This document shows, piece by piece, positions 1 to 12,261 of a stretch of DNA of 52,920 bases (the stretch's first letter is position 1; every line of letters starts with the position of its first letter). Source of the DNA: Chromera velia (lineage: Eukaryota; Sar; Chromeraceae); assembly GCA_018398765.1 (NCBI GenBank), contig JAHBMJ010002129.1, positions 5,673-58,592 on the forward strand, written 5' to 3'. The position numbers and the translations under genes are program-made. A model generated the notes under the pieces. That model saw only the letters and a list, made by a program, of their open reading frames with translations, had not been told where the DNA came from and made no database searches.

Positions 1-138
1 AAATGGTAAGTACACAAATCGGCTGCAGAGAAAAGGAAACCCACGCAAATGGTAAGTACACAAATCGGCTGCAGAGAAAAGGAAACCCACGCAAATGGTA
101 AGTACAGAAATCGGCTGCAGAGAAAAGGAAACCCACGC
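1..138. repeat. 46-bp minisatellite, three units
   Basis: Three head-to-tail 46-bp units (1-46, 47-92, 93-138) differ by a single C-to-G change in the third. Each unit contains a GGTAAGT box and a CTGCAG box, which read as a splice donor and an acceptor. The array starts at the window edge, so it may be longer. It lies upstream of the first visible exon of the GalNAc-transferase, probably within an intron of that gene. Confidence 0.9.
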
Positions 139-269
139 ACAATCTCCTCCGCACAGGCAATCCTCGCACATTGATTTGAGTTCTCTCTGACTCTCTCTCT
201 CTCTCCCTCCCTTTCTGTATGTGTGTTTCTGTTTGTCTCTTCCGTGAGAGAGGGATCTCTATGTTGCAG

Positions 270-1121
270 AGAGTTTGATGAGAAGGAAGTGCCGCGACAA
301 CCGAAGACAGGGCGGGAACTTCTCAAGGCTGCCTCTGTCATCATTGTCTCCCACGATGAGCTCTTCTCGGCGCTCTTCAGGTCCGTCATTCCGTCCGTCC
401 GTCGATTGGTGGTGTGACTGCCGGCACATCCATCACTACGGGTCATGGTGCAGTTGCATGAGTGCGGGCAGGCACACACATCTTTCTTTCTTGTTTTGAT
501 TATTCTGCATGCATGCACGTTCTTCGTTCGGGATTGCCGGTGCCGAAACGCCAGGTCTCTCGGTGAATGAACCCTTGGTACCGCTTCTTGACATCCCTCC
601 CTTCGATTCTCTCTCTCTCTCTGTTTTTTTTTCTCCTGCTGCCCGCTCCTCTCTCCTTCTGGCGCTGCATCTTTTTGCCTGCTTCCTCTGACTTTTCTTC
701 TTGACATTTCGCGCCCTCATCCATGGAAGCTTTCATGCTTGCGTGAATTCATTTCCCTCCTGGCCTCTCCTATTCTTCTTACACCGTGTCGGTAGGCTTC
801 TGTAAGTACATACATGCATGTACGTTGCCATTTTATGCTGACTAGTTTGCGGAGGCGCACACATAGAGGAGGTAAACATCAAGCTAACTTGCATCCTGCT
901 GCATTCCCGCCTGCAGGTCTGTGCACTCGATTCTGAACCGCACGCCCCCCGAGATTCTCGGAGAGGTGATCGTTGTGGATGACGCGACGCCGAGCGAGAC
1001 GAAGAAACAGGCGCAGAGGGAGTACGTGGAGTTCCTTCCCAGCAAGGTCCGTCAGTCAGTCCGTATTTTCGTCGTTGGAACACACACAATCACTCACACA
1101 CACACATACATACCCACATGC

Positions 1122-1152
<31 letters not shown>

Positions 1153-2169
1153 TATACACATACACACACAGAATCACTCTCTCTCTCTCTCTCCCACACA
1201 CGGAGCGAGGAGATGACAACATAGACCGACACCGAACCCACGGGTGCATCAAAAAAGGCATCAATGCGCTTATTTTACGCAACACGAATGCATAGATTCC
1301 CTCTCTGCGTATGTATGGCTGAGGGGCCCCAGTTCTCTCTCAACAAAGACACGAAGCACAGAAAGAGAGTGGGGGGAAATCTTTCCTGCTTCTTCCTTCC
1401 TTCTGTCCTTCCTTCAAGCGGCGGGGGGCAGCGGGGGGAGGTCGCGTGAGGGCCTGCGGGTAGTTCCGTTTGCCTTCGCGAAGTGAAAATGTGCCTGTAA
1501 TTGTCCCTGTATCGGAAGATAGCCGTTGTCTGTCTCGCTGTTTTTGCTGGCGATTCAGTTCAGTTCAATCTCCCGACCTTGCTCGCTTGTTCCTTCGCGT
1601 TCAGGTCAAGTTAGTCGAGCTGCAAGAGCGGCACGGGCTGATGCGTGCACGCATGGCAGGAGCGGAATTGGCTTCGTTCGAGTCTCTGGTCTTTCTGGAC
1701 AGCCACATAGAGGCCTCCACTGGGTGGCTGGAACCTCTGCTGATGAGAATCACCGAGTCTCCAAAGTGAGAGGGGGGGGGNGGGGGGGGGGGGGCTGTAG
1801 TGAGGGTGGGTGAAGAGTGAGAAAGAAAGGCGGCCAGATAGATGCACGGATGGATAGAGAAATGGATGCACGGATCGGTCGTTGTGAAAGGGAGATCGAC
1901 GCAGGTGGAAATGTCCTCAGTTATCCGGTCCCTTCACAAATCCGGTCGGCATGCTGAATTTTTGCGGCAGTTACGACGAGCAAGATCATCAATCTCTCCC
2001 TCTCCCTCTCCCTCTCCCTCTCTCTCGCCCCCCCACATACAGACACAGACACACACACAGAGAGTAGCCCCTTCTGTTGTTCAATCGCCTCCTAAAACTG
2101 CCGCTATGTCGGCACCGGGTTTATGTATGAGTGAGTGAGTGAGTGAGTGTTGAGTGTGTGTTGAGTGTG

Positions 2170-2203
<34 letters not shown>

Positions 2204-3662
2204 AGCCTCTCTTAAGGTCCATTGTGGTCCCTTCGATCGACTCCATCGACCACGAGACGCTGAGCTTCTCTGCTGGGGGCATCGGCATTCTCGGGCATTC
2301 ATGGGGACTTGGCCAGGTCTTTCTGCCTGTCTGTCTGTCTTTCTGCCGGTAAAATGACATGCCGGACAGAGAACGTTTTGTGGAAGTCTGCTGGAAGTGC
2401 GCGCCCCCTTTTATTCCTCCCTCGTCTTTCTTTTCCTAGTTTCACTCCTTCTGCTCGCGTCTTGATTTCCTCCTTCCTTCCAGGATCGATCGATGGATTG
2501 CCTAGAACAGAATAGGCATTCATTCATTTGCATACAAAGCATAGCCAAATAGAAATGACTATGTCTGCATGCATCAGTGAGCGCTGCCATTAATTCGTGC
2601 CTGCAGGTGCCAGTCGGCCGTGCACGCCCCTCGTTTGCTGCTGGTGAATCGCGTGTGATTCCTTCCCCGGTGATGGCAGGAGGGTTGTTTGCAGTGCAGA
2701 CCTCATGGTGGCGTCTGTTGGGGGGGTATGATCCTGAACTGCAGCTGTACGGGGGTGAGGAGTTTGAGCTGGCCTTCAAGAGCTGGATGTGCGGGGGCAG
2801 GGTGGAGCTCTGTGAGTGTTCCCATGTGGGACACATCTTCAGAAGCCCCAAATACTGGAAGGGGCAGGTCTACACGGTTCCTGCGGAGGTGATCAAGAGG
2901 AACAAGCTTCGTGTGGCTGCGGTTTGGATGGACGAGTATGAAGCTTTGGTGAAGCTTGCACACGGACGTCTGCCTAATGGAATGGATTTGGGGGACTTGT
3001 CTGAACAGAAGGCTTTGCGGGAGAGGTTGAAGTGCCAGGATTTTGACTGGTATCTTGAAAAGATCTATCCTGAAATTAAAGTCCCGCCAGGTCTTCAGCA
3101 AATCAAACACCTAGTCTCACCAGCAGACACAGCTGGAGGGGAAGTCGAGAAGAAAAAACCGGAAAAGCAGCCGGGGGATGTGACGGCAGTAGCGTTTGGT
3201 GCGTTATCGCATGTGCGAAGTCATATGTGTCTGGACACACTCGGACAACAAATAGGGGGGTCCCCAGGTCCGTATCCCTGCCACGGTCAGATGGGGAGTC
3301 AGGCCTTCATCCTGACTGCAGACGGACTTCTGAGAAGTTCCTCTCTAGGGTTTACAGGTGTCGTGTGTCCAATATTGCAGGAGCAGGGAGTGGGGGGGGG
3401 AGGAGGGGGCGGGTTCTCATTAAAGTTCAAGTCCGAAAATGATTGTCCGTCTTGGCGCTTTGCGTTTGATGAAGGGGAGGGGCTCGTGAGGGTTGTACGT
3501 ATGCCGATTGTTGGGGCTTCAGGAGTGGCGGTTGGGAGTGCTTCTTTGGATAGAGAAGAAAAGTGTCTGAACATCAGCCAGGAGGGGGGAGGGTCTAGGT
3601 TGGACGTTCAGACGTGTGAGAGAGGCAGTGAACAAATGAGATGGCACTTCCAATTCGACTGA
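270..3662 (+). CDS. Polypeptide N-acetylgalactosaminyltransferase (GT27) with ricin-type lectin tail, 5' partial
   Basis: Transfers GalNAc from UDP-GalNAc to Ser/Thr of secretory proteins, starting mucin-type O-glycans in the Golgi. Exons by phase and family fit: 270-380, 917-1046, 1605-1765, 2217-2316, 2607-3662 (stop TGA). The catalytic fold begins with SVIIVSHDELFSALFR. The metal-binding DxH is in FLDSHIEASTGWLEPLL. The conserved GGYDPELQLYGGEEFELAF block and HVGHIFR follow in the last exon. About 200 C-terminal residues carry a weak ricin-B-like region (HMCLDTLG, a Gly-rich loop, and a CLNIS...TCERGS...WHF ending). The N-terminal cytosolic tail and membrane anchor must lie upstream of the window. 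Introns hold CA/CT/GT repeats, and a G-run with one N (1781) sits just after exon 3. The family is well known in animals and apicomplexans. The identification is firm; the first visible exon's 5' boundary is less so. Confidence 0.93.
1080..1200 (+). repeat. CA/CT microsatellite in GalNAc-transferase intron 2
   Basis: Interrupted (CA)n followed by (CT)n inside the intron between exons 917-1046 and 1605-1765. Another intron of the same gene holds (GT)n at about 2136-2203, just before its 3' splice site. Confidence 0.9.
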
Positions 3663-4780
3663 TTGATTCCATGAGTATTCATTCACGTGAAAGGTCGGGT
3701 GCTTGCTATCTTCCAGGTTCTAATCCAAGTTCAAGTTTAATTACTCCGCTTTACTGTTCAATAGAATTGCCAGTGAGGCAGTTATATGCAGTTACTAGGG
3801 AAGTTAAAGCCAGTGAGCCACGACTTAGGCTCTGGCCAACTATAGAAAAGTTTATATATTATAGGCTTCAAAAAAGTTTAAAACCCTAGTTATAACCTAG
3901 CTCATAATTTTAATTCTAGGCTTTCATTTCAGTTATATAAGTTTTGACTAGAGTTCTGATTTATTGATTATAGTTTAATTAAAAGTGGTGTATAGTGGTG
4001 TATAACACTGCTGCACAAATTTTTTATTAGGATTTCTATCGTATGGAGTCGATCATGATCAGCGTTTTATATAGACTCCACAGTTTTATGATTAGTCAGT
4101 TTTAAAAACCCATACGGATATAAATCTAAATCTAAATTAATTAAGCTTTGAACCTAGCTCTGAAGACGCTCATCTGGGAGCCTGCCAGTTTCATGAAGAG
4201 ACTTGCGACTCGAGAAGTAGAAGAGTTTAAAGAGAGGATCGAACAAATAATTTAGAATTGATTGAGGGACAGATCTTTTTAATTTTTTCTCCAAGTTGCT
4301 TTTTCTAAGTTTGAACACAAATTAATATTTCTTTGCCTAACGTTAGAAGTATCAGACTTCAAGTTTAGCTTTCAAGTTAAGTTAGTATCCGTAACTCAGT
4401 ACGGATAATAGTACGGATAGTGATGGCGCATCATAGTAGTCATAGTCATAGCTCTGAACTTAATAACAGTTAATGTTTAATTTATTATTCCAATTTGACG
4501 CACTACTCAGTGTTTTTTTTGTGTTGTTTCAAATCAGAAGCCCAGTCCTAGGCCCAGTTAGAACTAGAGTTATAAGCAGAAAAAAAAGAATGTTATTGAA
4601 CATAAAACATGCGCCTCGCTCACTCATTTATGTTTCTTTTCTATCTTTTTGATTCGTCGATCTTTTGCATCCCCCGGGGCTCGTGTCTTGCTTTTTTGCT
4701 GCATGGCTTCCTTTCATGCCGCCGACCACACCTAGAGACACATAAAGCTGCCGTACGCAAAAACTGCTATATTGAGTCGT
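3663..4780. other. AT-rich island without a gene
   Basis: Base composition drops sharply after the GalNAc-transferase stop and stays AT-rich to about 4600. No ORF with family similarity is visible on either strand. Short direct repeats such as GTACGGATA (about 4399-4422) and GTGGTGTATA (about 3983-4004) occur. It resembles other AT-rich islands in the window that contain mobile elements, but I found no terminal repeats here. Confidence 0.6.
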
Positions 4781-6002
4781 GTTATTGACTTTCATAAAAA
4801 AAAGGCAGAATCCCCTGGCAGATCGATTTGACCGAATTTACTTAAGCAGAGAAGAAGGCAGCCGCAGCTGGGCTTTCTATACAAAACGATGCCAGTACGA
4901 CTACCATGTCGAGCTATTGCGAGTCAATTTGCGACACGCCGACACCCTCTCGCCCTCAGGGCAACACCCCATCCCCTGCACATGCTTTGCAGCTAAAGGG
5001 GGGCACTGTACTCGGAGTTTGGAAAGTGACTGACTGAATGGAAGACAAGAACAGAAGGCAAAATGTGCATGAGAAGATGAGAGAAGAGGAGAAAAAAGAC
5101 GTGCAGAGAGGAAAAGGGAAAGGACGGAGCGCACATTTGCCCCTGATTCCTTCTCAGACTGCATGCATGATTGATCCGTTCCCGCACGTCCACACAGTCT
5201 CTCTCTGCTCAATCCTGCAGCCCACATGCATGCATGACCCCGATTCCATCCCGGCCCGTCCCTCTGTCTTGATCTTCTTCAGAAATGCCGCTCCATGATG
5301 TACGTATCAAAATCGAATTTCCATTCCCGTGCAGCTGCAGGTGCTCCCAACAACAAAATTCTTCTCATGCAATTGCTTTGATTCCAGATCATGTGCCATG
5401 CATGCATTAATTCCACGTCAGAAACCTTTCTTCGATGAACTCCATTCCCCTTTCTTGTTTGCGTTTTCTGTCAGTGATTTATTTTTTCTTTTTCTTCTTT
5501 CCTTGAAGCGACTGCACGCATGAAAGCCAAAGAAAGCACACACACCCTCACTTCCCCCAAACTCACTTCTTTCATTCTGCAAGCCGACCCATGACGACGG
5601 ATCCGAATTACATCCCTCCGGCTTTTCCCTTCCCCCAACTCTCTTCAGCCCCAACCTCATTCACCTGACTCTTGCTGATGCCAACTCACCCCCACCCCAC
5701 GCCATCTCCTCACGGCCATGCATCAATGTCACAGACAGACAGAGAGTCTGAGCATGAATCCGGTCCCTTGTTCGATCGATCGATGTACCCTCCTTCCCTC
5801 CTTCCTTCCTTCCCTATTTCCTTCCTTCCCTCCGTCCCTCCTTCCTTCCTTCCTTCCTTGTATGCTTCTCCAGAGGAAAGGCGGAGATCACCTGACATGA
5901 TGATGAAGGCTCAGTATGGCAGGTTGCGATACACTCACTTACTGGGTTTCAATTTCTTTCTTTCACGTGTACGGAAGGAGGTCCAGAGAGAAACTTCGTT
6001 GT
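4781..6002. other. Intergenic DNA, no supported gene
   Basis: ORFs here are short and look like chance reading of low-complexity sequence. A (CTTC)n/(CCTT)n microsatellite lies at about 5789-5860. Several ATGCATGCAT palindromes occur (about 5161, 5226, 5398). The 3' UTR of the minus-strand D-lactate dehydrogenase must lie in the right part. Confidence 0.6.
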
Positions 6003-6645
6003 TCAAACGGGACATCCGGCCTGCCTGTGAGATTCCTCAGCTGAGGCAGACACAGAGATGACCTTCCCGGGGTTCAGAATGTTGTTCGGGTCCAGGGCCC
6101 TCTTCAGTTTCCTCATCAGATCGACTGCCGGCTTTCCCAATTCATTCTCCAGGTAGCATTTCTTCCCTGTACCGATGCCGTGCTCCCCTGTGCAGGTGCC
6201 CTCCATGGCGATCGCCCTGTCCACCATTCTGTGGTTCAGCCTGTGAGCTTCTTCGTCCTCTGCATCCATACAGACAGACAGACAGACAGGTAGGCAGGTA
6301 GGCTGGCAAACAGAGAGGTTTGCTGACTGGTTGGTGTACGTGCGATTTTATCCCAGATGCATGCATATGCCTGCCTGTGGGTATGTGCATATGCGTGCAT
6401 GTGAGATAGGTCGGAGGTACGTCTCTGAAAACGTAAATGAATGACCAGGGAAGGGAAGTGAGTGTGGGAGTTCGAATTTGTGTGGGTGACACGACGACAG
6501 TGTTCCTGGAGGGTTTCGAAAGGGCAAGTGTAGGAAAAGACGAGAAGAAGTTCAAGAGAATGCACGTCATCCTGCGCATATCCTTGGGGAGTGCAACTGA
6601 GAGAGAGCATCATATGCATGCAATAAACGTGCAGCTAGACACACA

Positions 6646-6682
<37 letters not shown>

Positions 6683-8342
6683 GAGGCACCTGTCGGGTCG
6701 TCTGGGTTGAAGAGGATGAAGACGTGAAAGTTTGAATCTCCCACGTGACCAACGAGAGGAGCGTAGAGGGGGGACTTGTCCAGGTCTGCCTTTGTCTCTG
6801 CGATGCAGTCTGCCATTCTAGAGATTGGAATGGCGACGTCAGTGGTCATCACCTGGCGGTCCGGTCTCTGCGCCTGTGCAGCCCAGAGAGCGACTTTTCT
6901 TGAGTCCTCCACCTCCTTTCTCTCCTTCTCATCTTCAGCCCACCTGTACGGATTGTTTGTGTGTTGCTTGACGATCTCCCCGACTACTTTGACGTCATGT
7001 CGCACGTGTTCCTTTGCCCCAACGAATTTGAAGAGGACCAGGGGGGACACCGGGAGTTTAGTCCCTGAGTATTCGTTGACTGCCTTCACCATGACTTCGT
7101 CGAGAAGCTCTATGCCCCCCATCTGAATGCCTCTCTGGAGGATCTGGATGACCGTGTCGGTGGCCTGCCGCACGGTGTCGAAACTCACGTACGCGACTTC
7201 TGTGCACTCAGGGATGTTGCGAACCTGAAAACAGAGACAGAGACCCAGGCAGACACACAGACAGAGAAGGAGAGAGGGAGAGAGAGGTAGACATATACAC
7301 ACCCATCGATGAAGAGAGCAATAGATTGGAGGATAGAGACAGCATGCATGTAGTCGTTTGAGATTTGTGAAGAACGTCAGTATTCTCACTTTAATTTCTG
7401 ACTGCCACATGGGAACCTGAACTCAACTGCAAGGTCCTTCCTTGATCAGATTGAGGAGGGAGTCCCTCCCACCTACCCACCTTGAGCACTGCCTCTGTGA
7501 CGACCCCCAGAGTTCCCTCACTGCCCACAAACAGCCTGGCGAGATCGTATCCTGCAGAGCTCTTCTTCGGCCTCTGTCCCGTCTTCACCACTGTACCGTC
7601 AGCCATGACGACGGTCAGGGACACGACCTGGTCCTTCATTGTGCCGTACTTCACAGCCTTCGTGCCTGCATCGATCAATGGATCGATTGACATGCATTCC
7701 GATCATACAGGGCTTCCTTCGTTCCTTTTTTCTTCCGCTCTTTCTTTCTTTCGCTACTTGTTTCTTTTACCGGGTCGACTTATTGAGAGTTCGTCTGAGC
7801 GATCTGTGCATGGAAGGATGAAAGTGCTCTCCCGCTGCCTGCTGCCTCCCGGTGGCGCCCATCAAGGAATCGCAGTTAGGTGCAGCCCATGCACATGCAC
7901 ACAAACAACACACGCATGCCCAGATTGATCTTAGCTTCTATGCCATGCAGCCTCCCAGCCAGTCGATAAGATCAGATGAACCGTCCTTGCCTTGCCTTTC
8001 CTTTCCTTTCCTTGCCTTGCCTTTCCTTTCCTTGCAATGACATGGGAGAGAAACGAAAATTCAGAAGAAGACAATTGAAGGGGCCGGGTCGAGGAAAGAC
8101 CCCGCGGGTGGCGAAAACAAACATGGGTGCGTGCGTCACCCTCCTCTCCCCAGAAAGCAATTTCTTCCTCTTTCTGTTCTCCTCTCTTTTGAAACCGACA
8201 GACAGAGAGGAAACCATTTTCATACAGACGCTGACACTGACACTAACACTGAGAGAGGGACAGGCAGACAGACAGAGACAGAGACAGGCAAACCACATGT
8301 TTGATATTCTCCCTCCCTTTCTTCATGTACACAGCAGACAAA

Positions 8343-8374
<32 letters not shown>

Positions 8375-8453
8375 AAAGAAAGAAAGAACAAAGAGAACAG
8401 AGAACAAACAGAACAACGGACAGACAGGGAGACAGTTCCACATATGTGTGTGT

Positions 8454-8484
<31 letters not shown>

Positions 8485-8674
8485 CATTGCCAAGAAAGAA
8501 CATTGCCCGACCTACCAGAGCAACGAGTGCCGCACATCCCGCCGATCTGCGCCCCCGGCCCCGGGTCCACTCCGAGGAAGAACCCGTAGGGCTCCAAGAT
8601 GTCGTTCAATTCCATCCATCCGACTCCAGGCTGCATGCATGCATGTAGTGAGTGACAAACTGGATCATGTCTCT

Positions 8675-8727
<53 letters not shown>

Positions 8728-9954
8728 GCACTCACACGGGTGGGGGGGGGGGGCAGAGGCAGAGAAGCAAACCATCCTCCAACAAACCTGCACGACAATG
8801 TCCATGTCCTCTTTGTTGATCGACAAAACTTTGTCGAGGTTCTGCATGGAGATAGAGAGGCCCCCATGGGTGGCGATCGTGTGACCTTCCAGAGAAGTGC
8901 CTGCACACATTGATGCACACAGACAGACAGAGAGAGAGAGAGAGAGGAAAACACGGGGGGGGGCAACAAACATTTGACGCCGTCATCTGTAGCGCAGTTT
9001 CATGTTCTTGCAAGGGTTGTTAGGGAATCGCAGTTTATCCACCGTAGTGCATGAACGATTGATGGCCTGCTTCCCATTGTTTCTGTCCGCTCCGTCTGTT
9101 TTCCCGGCGTGCGTTTACTGACTCACTCATTCGCTTAGCCCTGCTTTTCTTCGTTCATGCACCCGTACACCCCCCCGCTTACCCGCTGCGTAGGGCACGA
9201 CCGGAATTTTGTGGTCGTTGCAGATCTTCATGATTCCAGAGACCTCCTCGGTGGACTCCGGGAAAGCCACGGCCTGGGGGTTCGACCTGGCCGCATAGCC
9301 ACTGGCCTGCAAAGAAGGAAGGGAACGGATGCACAAGGTAAGAAGTGACTTTACTGCTCTTTGTTGCGTTTTCTGGTATCATGCTTTCATGTATGATATT
9401 TTGTTGGTCTAGACTGTATGCATATATATATTCACATATATATACACAAACACATGTGCATGTTTATGAATACATTCGATGCGAGCTGGGAATGCATGCG
9501 GACTTGCCTCCTTTCCGTGGTCCTCCAGGTGTCCCTCGTCTGTCGACAGTCTCTCTCCAAGAAGGGCAATCAGCGCCTTCTCTGCCTCTGGGTATGCTTC
9601 GCCGAAGGGAAGGGACTTGATACTCTTCTGCTGCTGTTGCAACTGTTGCTGTGCGAGAGCTCTGGAGCGTGAGTTCTCCCTCAGGTAGGAGGCAGAGGCC
9701 AGGGCGGCAGCGGCAAAGGAGGCAGAGAGCATGATGAGATGGGGGACCTCACGAGAAGTGAAGAAAGAAAGGGGAGAGGAAGGGCGAGAAGTGCCTTGGA
9801 AAAAACGCCTCTGAGTGTTTGGCCGCGAGAAAGAAAAGGACAAGCTGTTGAGTCTGTTGGTAAACTGAAACCGGCATGTCTGGCTGAGTATTTTTGAATG
9901 GCCGAGACGACCCCCTCTCGAGAGATAGGCACAAAGGGAGGGTGCTTGAAACAT
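6003..9954 (-). CDS. D-lactate dehydrogenase (cytochrome), FAD-linked, mitochondrial
   Basis: Oxidises D-lactate to pyruvate with FAD, passing electrons to cytochrome c. Exons on the minus strand: 9954-9508, 9306-9183, 8900-8788, 8630-8516, 7665-7481, 7224-6690, 6259-6003; all phases agree and give 591 aa, close to yeast Dld1. The first 140 residues are basic and Ser/Phe-rich (mitochondrial presequence) with a hydrophobic Ala-rich stretch, a possible inner-membrane anchor. FAD-binding (PCMH) motifs: [40 protein letters not shown] and [17 protein letters not shown]. The C-terminal oxidase domain has [25 protein letters not shown] and [12 protein letters not shown]. Intron 1 uses a GC donor (GAG|GCAAGT). 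Introns carry CT/GT/TTTC repeats on the coding strand. The alternative of a D-2-hydroxyglutarate dehydrogenase is less likely because motifs and length match the Dld1/LDHD branch. Confidence 0.95.
8336..8500 (-). repeat. AAAG and AG microsatellites in a D-lactate dehydrogenase intron
   Basis: (AAAG)n at about 8341-8390 and (AG)n at about 8455-8485 on the plus strand, so CTTT and CT on the coding strand. They lie in the intron between exons 8630-8516 and 7665-7481. Two further introns of this gene hold (CA)n(GA)n at 6640-6680 and (CT)n(CA)n(CG)n at 8670-8730. Confidence 0.9.
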
Positions 9955-10503
9955 CTTTTGCCTCCTTTTTTTCTTGTCAGATCTTCGGGTGCTGCAACAC
10001 GGCGCGACCGCAAACAACAGATGTGACGAAGTCAGTAGACGGACGGACAGAATTCTTCCGAGACTTTTGGAGATTCGTCCATCATCTTTTTTTCCTTGTG
10101 GTATTCGTACAGTCACTCACCGAGAATTCCTTCTCCCGGAATCTGTATATAGATGCATGATGTTTTTCATGCATGCATTAAAATATTCTCGAAATTCGGC
10201 TTTTGTAAGGATGCATCCGAAGGTCAGTCATTTTGCGTATAGTCAGAGACGCCGAGACGTCAGGGAAGGGGCCCCGGCCGGCATTCCACTTTCACTCGAC
10301 CCCGCGAGCTAGGACTTTCCGGGGCCCGATTCAATTTAGATCCCCCCCAGAATCAGATGCGATGTTTCGACATGATGCGACGAAATTCAGTATATACCTG
10401 TTGCTTACTGTTGCTCCTGCTTCCTCCTTGCATCCACAACCATTCTGAACACACCCAGAGGGAGAAGGCGGACGAAGAGGGGAAATGAATTGGTTGTTGC
10501 TGC
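9955..10503. other. Region upstream of the D-lactate dehydrogenase start
   Basis: Holds the presumed promoter and 5' UTR of the minus-strand gene. I see no convincing TATA box or conserved element. One ATGCATGCAT palindrome lies near 10165. Confidence 0.5.
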
Positions 10504-11962
10504 TTGCAGTGGTCCTTGTGGCCGCTTTGCGGCTCGATCGTTGAGATTGTTGTGGGAGGGCATCATGCTTCAAATAACATTCGACGTCTCGTTGTCTCCA
10601 AATGGCTGGATGGTGTCACAGTCCCAGTCATTGCAAGCTTTCTGTTTCTCAAGATAAGAACCATCTACAACTATTTTCAGCTTTGGAGAAGAACCGGGAA
10701 TGCGGATAGGCGACGCAGGGACCTGTCTTCATTCAAGATTCATTTTCCGGGGGGCCGAATTGGAGGTCGTCAGGGAGATCGTTGAGCGACATCCAGTTTG
10801 GACCCTGGACTAATACCTACAGGTAGGTTTTCCTTTTTTGGGGGCTATTGCACCTCTTGCTTGGATGCAAGAGGAGCAGGGGACAGCCGAGAGGTCTTTG
10901 CGTTTTTTTGAGACTTACCCCCTCTCGCCAATTATCTCTTTCCTAGATCTCTTTCCCGGAGGACCGTCTCCCTCTTTTTTTCTCTGTTTCTCATTCTCTC
11001 TTTTTTTCTCTCTCTCTGTGACAGGCAATTGAAAAGTGACTTTCGAAGAAATTGAGCGAAAGAACTTTGCTCAGCGCCTTCAAACGTCTTGTTTTCACGA
11101 GGAAGCAGCTGAAGATCTACGCTTTCGAGAAGAGGAGAGAGAGGAGATTGCTGCTTTTCAATTTGCGATGCAGTGCGAGACCTCCCCCCTCACTGTTTCT
11201 TATGGTTCGACGAGGTACCCTTCCGGTTATCTCAGGGAGTGTCTCGGTTTGGTTTGGCATTGAGGGGTGGCACTGCCCGAGCGGCAGATATCCTTTGTGG
11301 ACCAAAAGCTGCAGGAAGTGATGGTGTTCGCCTGCATGCACGGACCAAGACGTCGAGCTCCTTTTCCCGCATCTCACTGCAACGACAGTGAATGCAGAGC
11401 TTTTGCAGGAATACCTAGAGACCCAAGTCCTGCCCTTTATGAATGCGTTTGACCCCAATGATCCATGCAGCCTCCAGGTCGGGATGGCGAATGCAGGTCC
11501 CCACAGGGCACGACAGCTAGCACATTTAATTTAATTGAGGCAGTGTTGCATGCAGGGCATGCAGATGTCCACAATGCATGTGGGGCCATGTACAGAGCTA
11601 GGATCATACGGCACAGGTCGCCGAAGGAACGTGAGGGACTTGATGGATTCCGATGGACTGGACATTCATTGGATTAATTCTCGCCGAGGCTCCTGACGAC
11701 GGTGAGTGCGTGATTCCACCAACGCTCTAGCTGCTTTGCAGTCGGAGATTGACCATGCATGCATGTTACTTCACTCTGCAGGAAGGAAGCTGGCCTGGAT
11801 CCTGAGGAGATGCTCAGGAGGTTCCACGAAATGGAGGATACCCCAGAAGCAAACAGGGTCTACTACGACGACGGAACCTTTGCAGTGCTCCGGGGTCCTT
11901 CCGATAGCGGCAGCGAGGAATCCGGTGAAGATTTTGATTTAAATTTGCATGAGATATTTTGA
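10504..11962 (+). pseudogene. Decayed IS630/Tc1-mariner-like transposase
   Basis: Fragments of a DDE transposase appear in order but in different frames. At 10585-10710 there is a helix-turn-helix-like segment. Near 10762-10805 a second frame reads EVVREIVERHPVWTLD. At 11052-11110 a third reads SERTLLSAFKRLVFTRKQL. Near 11381-11440 TVNAELLQEYLETQVLPF marks the catalytic domain upstream of the second acidic residue. An acidic tail (KEAGLDPEEMLRRFHEM... to LNLHEIF) ends at a stop near 11962. The order matches IS630/Tc1 transposases (HTH, linker, DDE core), but stops and frameshifts break it and the catalytic triad cannot be followed. No terminal inverted repeats were found. The tail exon (about 11782-11962) is preceded by a good CTGCAG acceptor and could instead belong to another gene. 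Confidence 0.6.
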
Positions 11963-12039
11963 GGACCTTCCAGCGCAAAAGCCTGACTGACCCTGTCGAA
12001 GTTCCCAACGCTCAAGCACCCAGTCCGATTCTCAGAGTC

Positions 12040-12261
12040 TTTCCTTCCGTTAGTGTGTGCGCATCTGTGTGTGCGTGTCCGTGCGAGGGTATATTTATAT
12101 GTGTGGGTGTGGGTGTGGGTGTGCGTGTATACGAGTGTGTGTTGGTATGTGCGTGCGTGTGTGTGTGCGCGTGTGTGCGCGCGCGCACACATGTGCGTGC
12201 GAGTGGGTATTCTAGGTGTGTATATTGGTGTGTGTGTGTGTGCGTGACACTGTGTGCGTGT
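12040..12261 (+). repeat. GT-rich microsatellite
   Basis: Imperfect (GT)n with GC-rich interruptions directly abutting the left end of duplicated segment A. A similar GT tract abuts the matching end of copy B (17055-17199). Confidence 0.9.
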
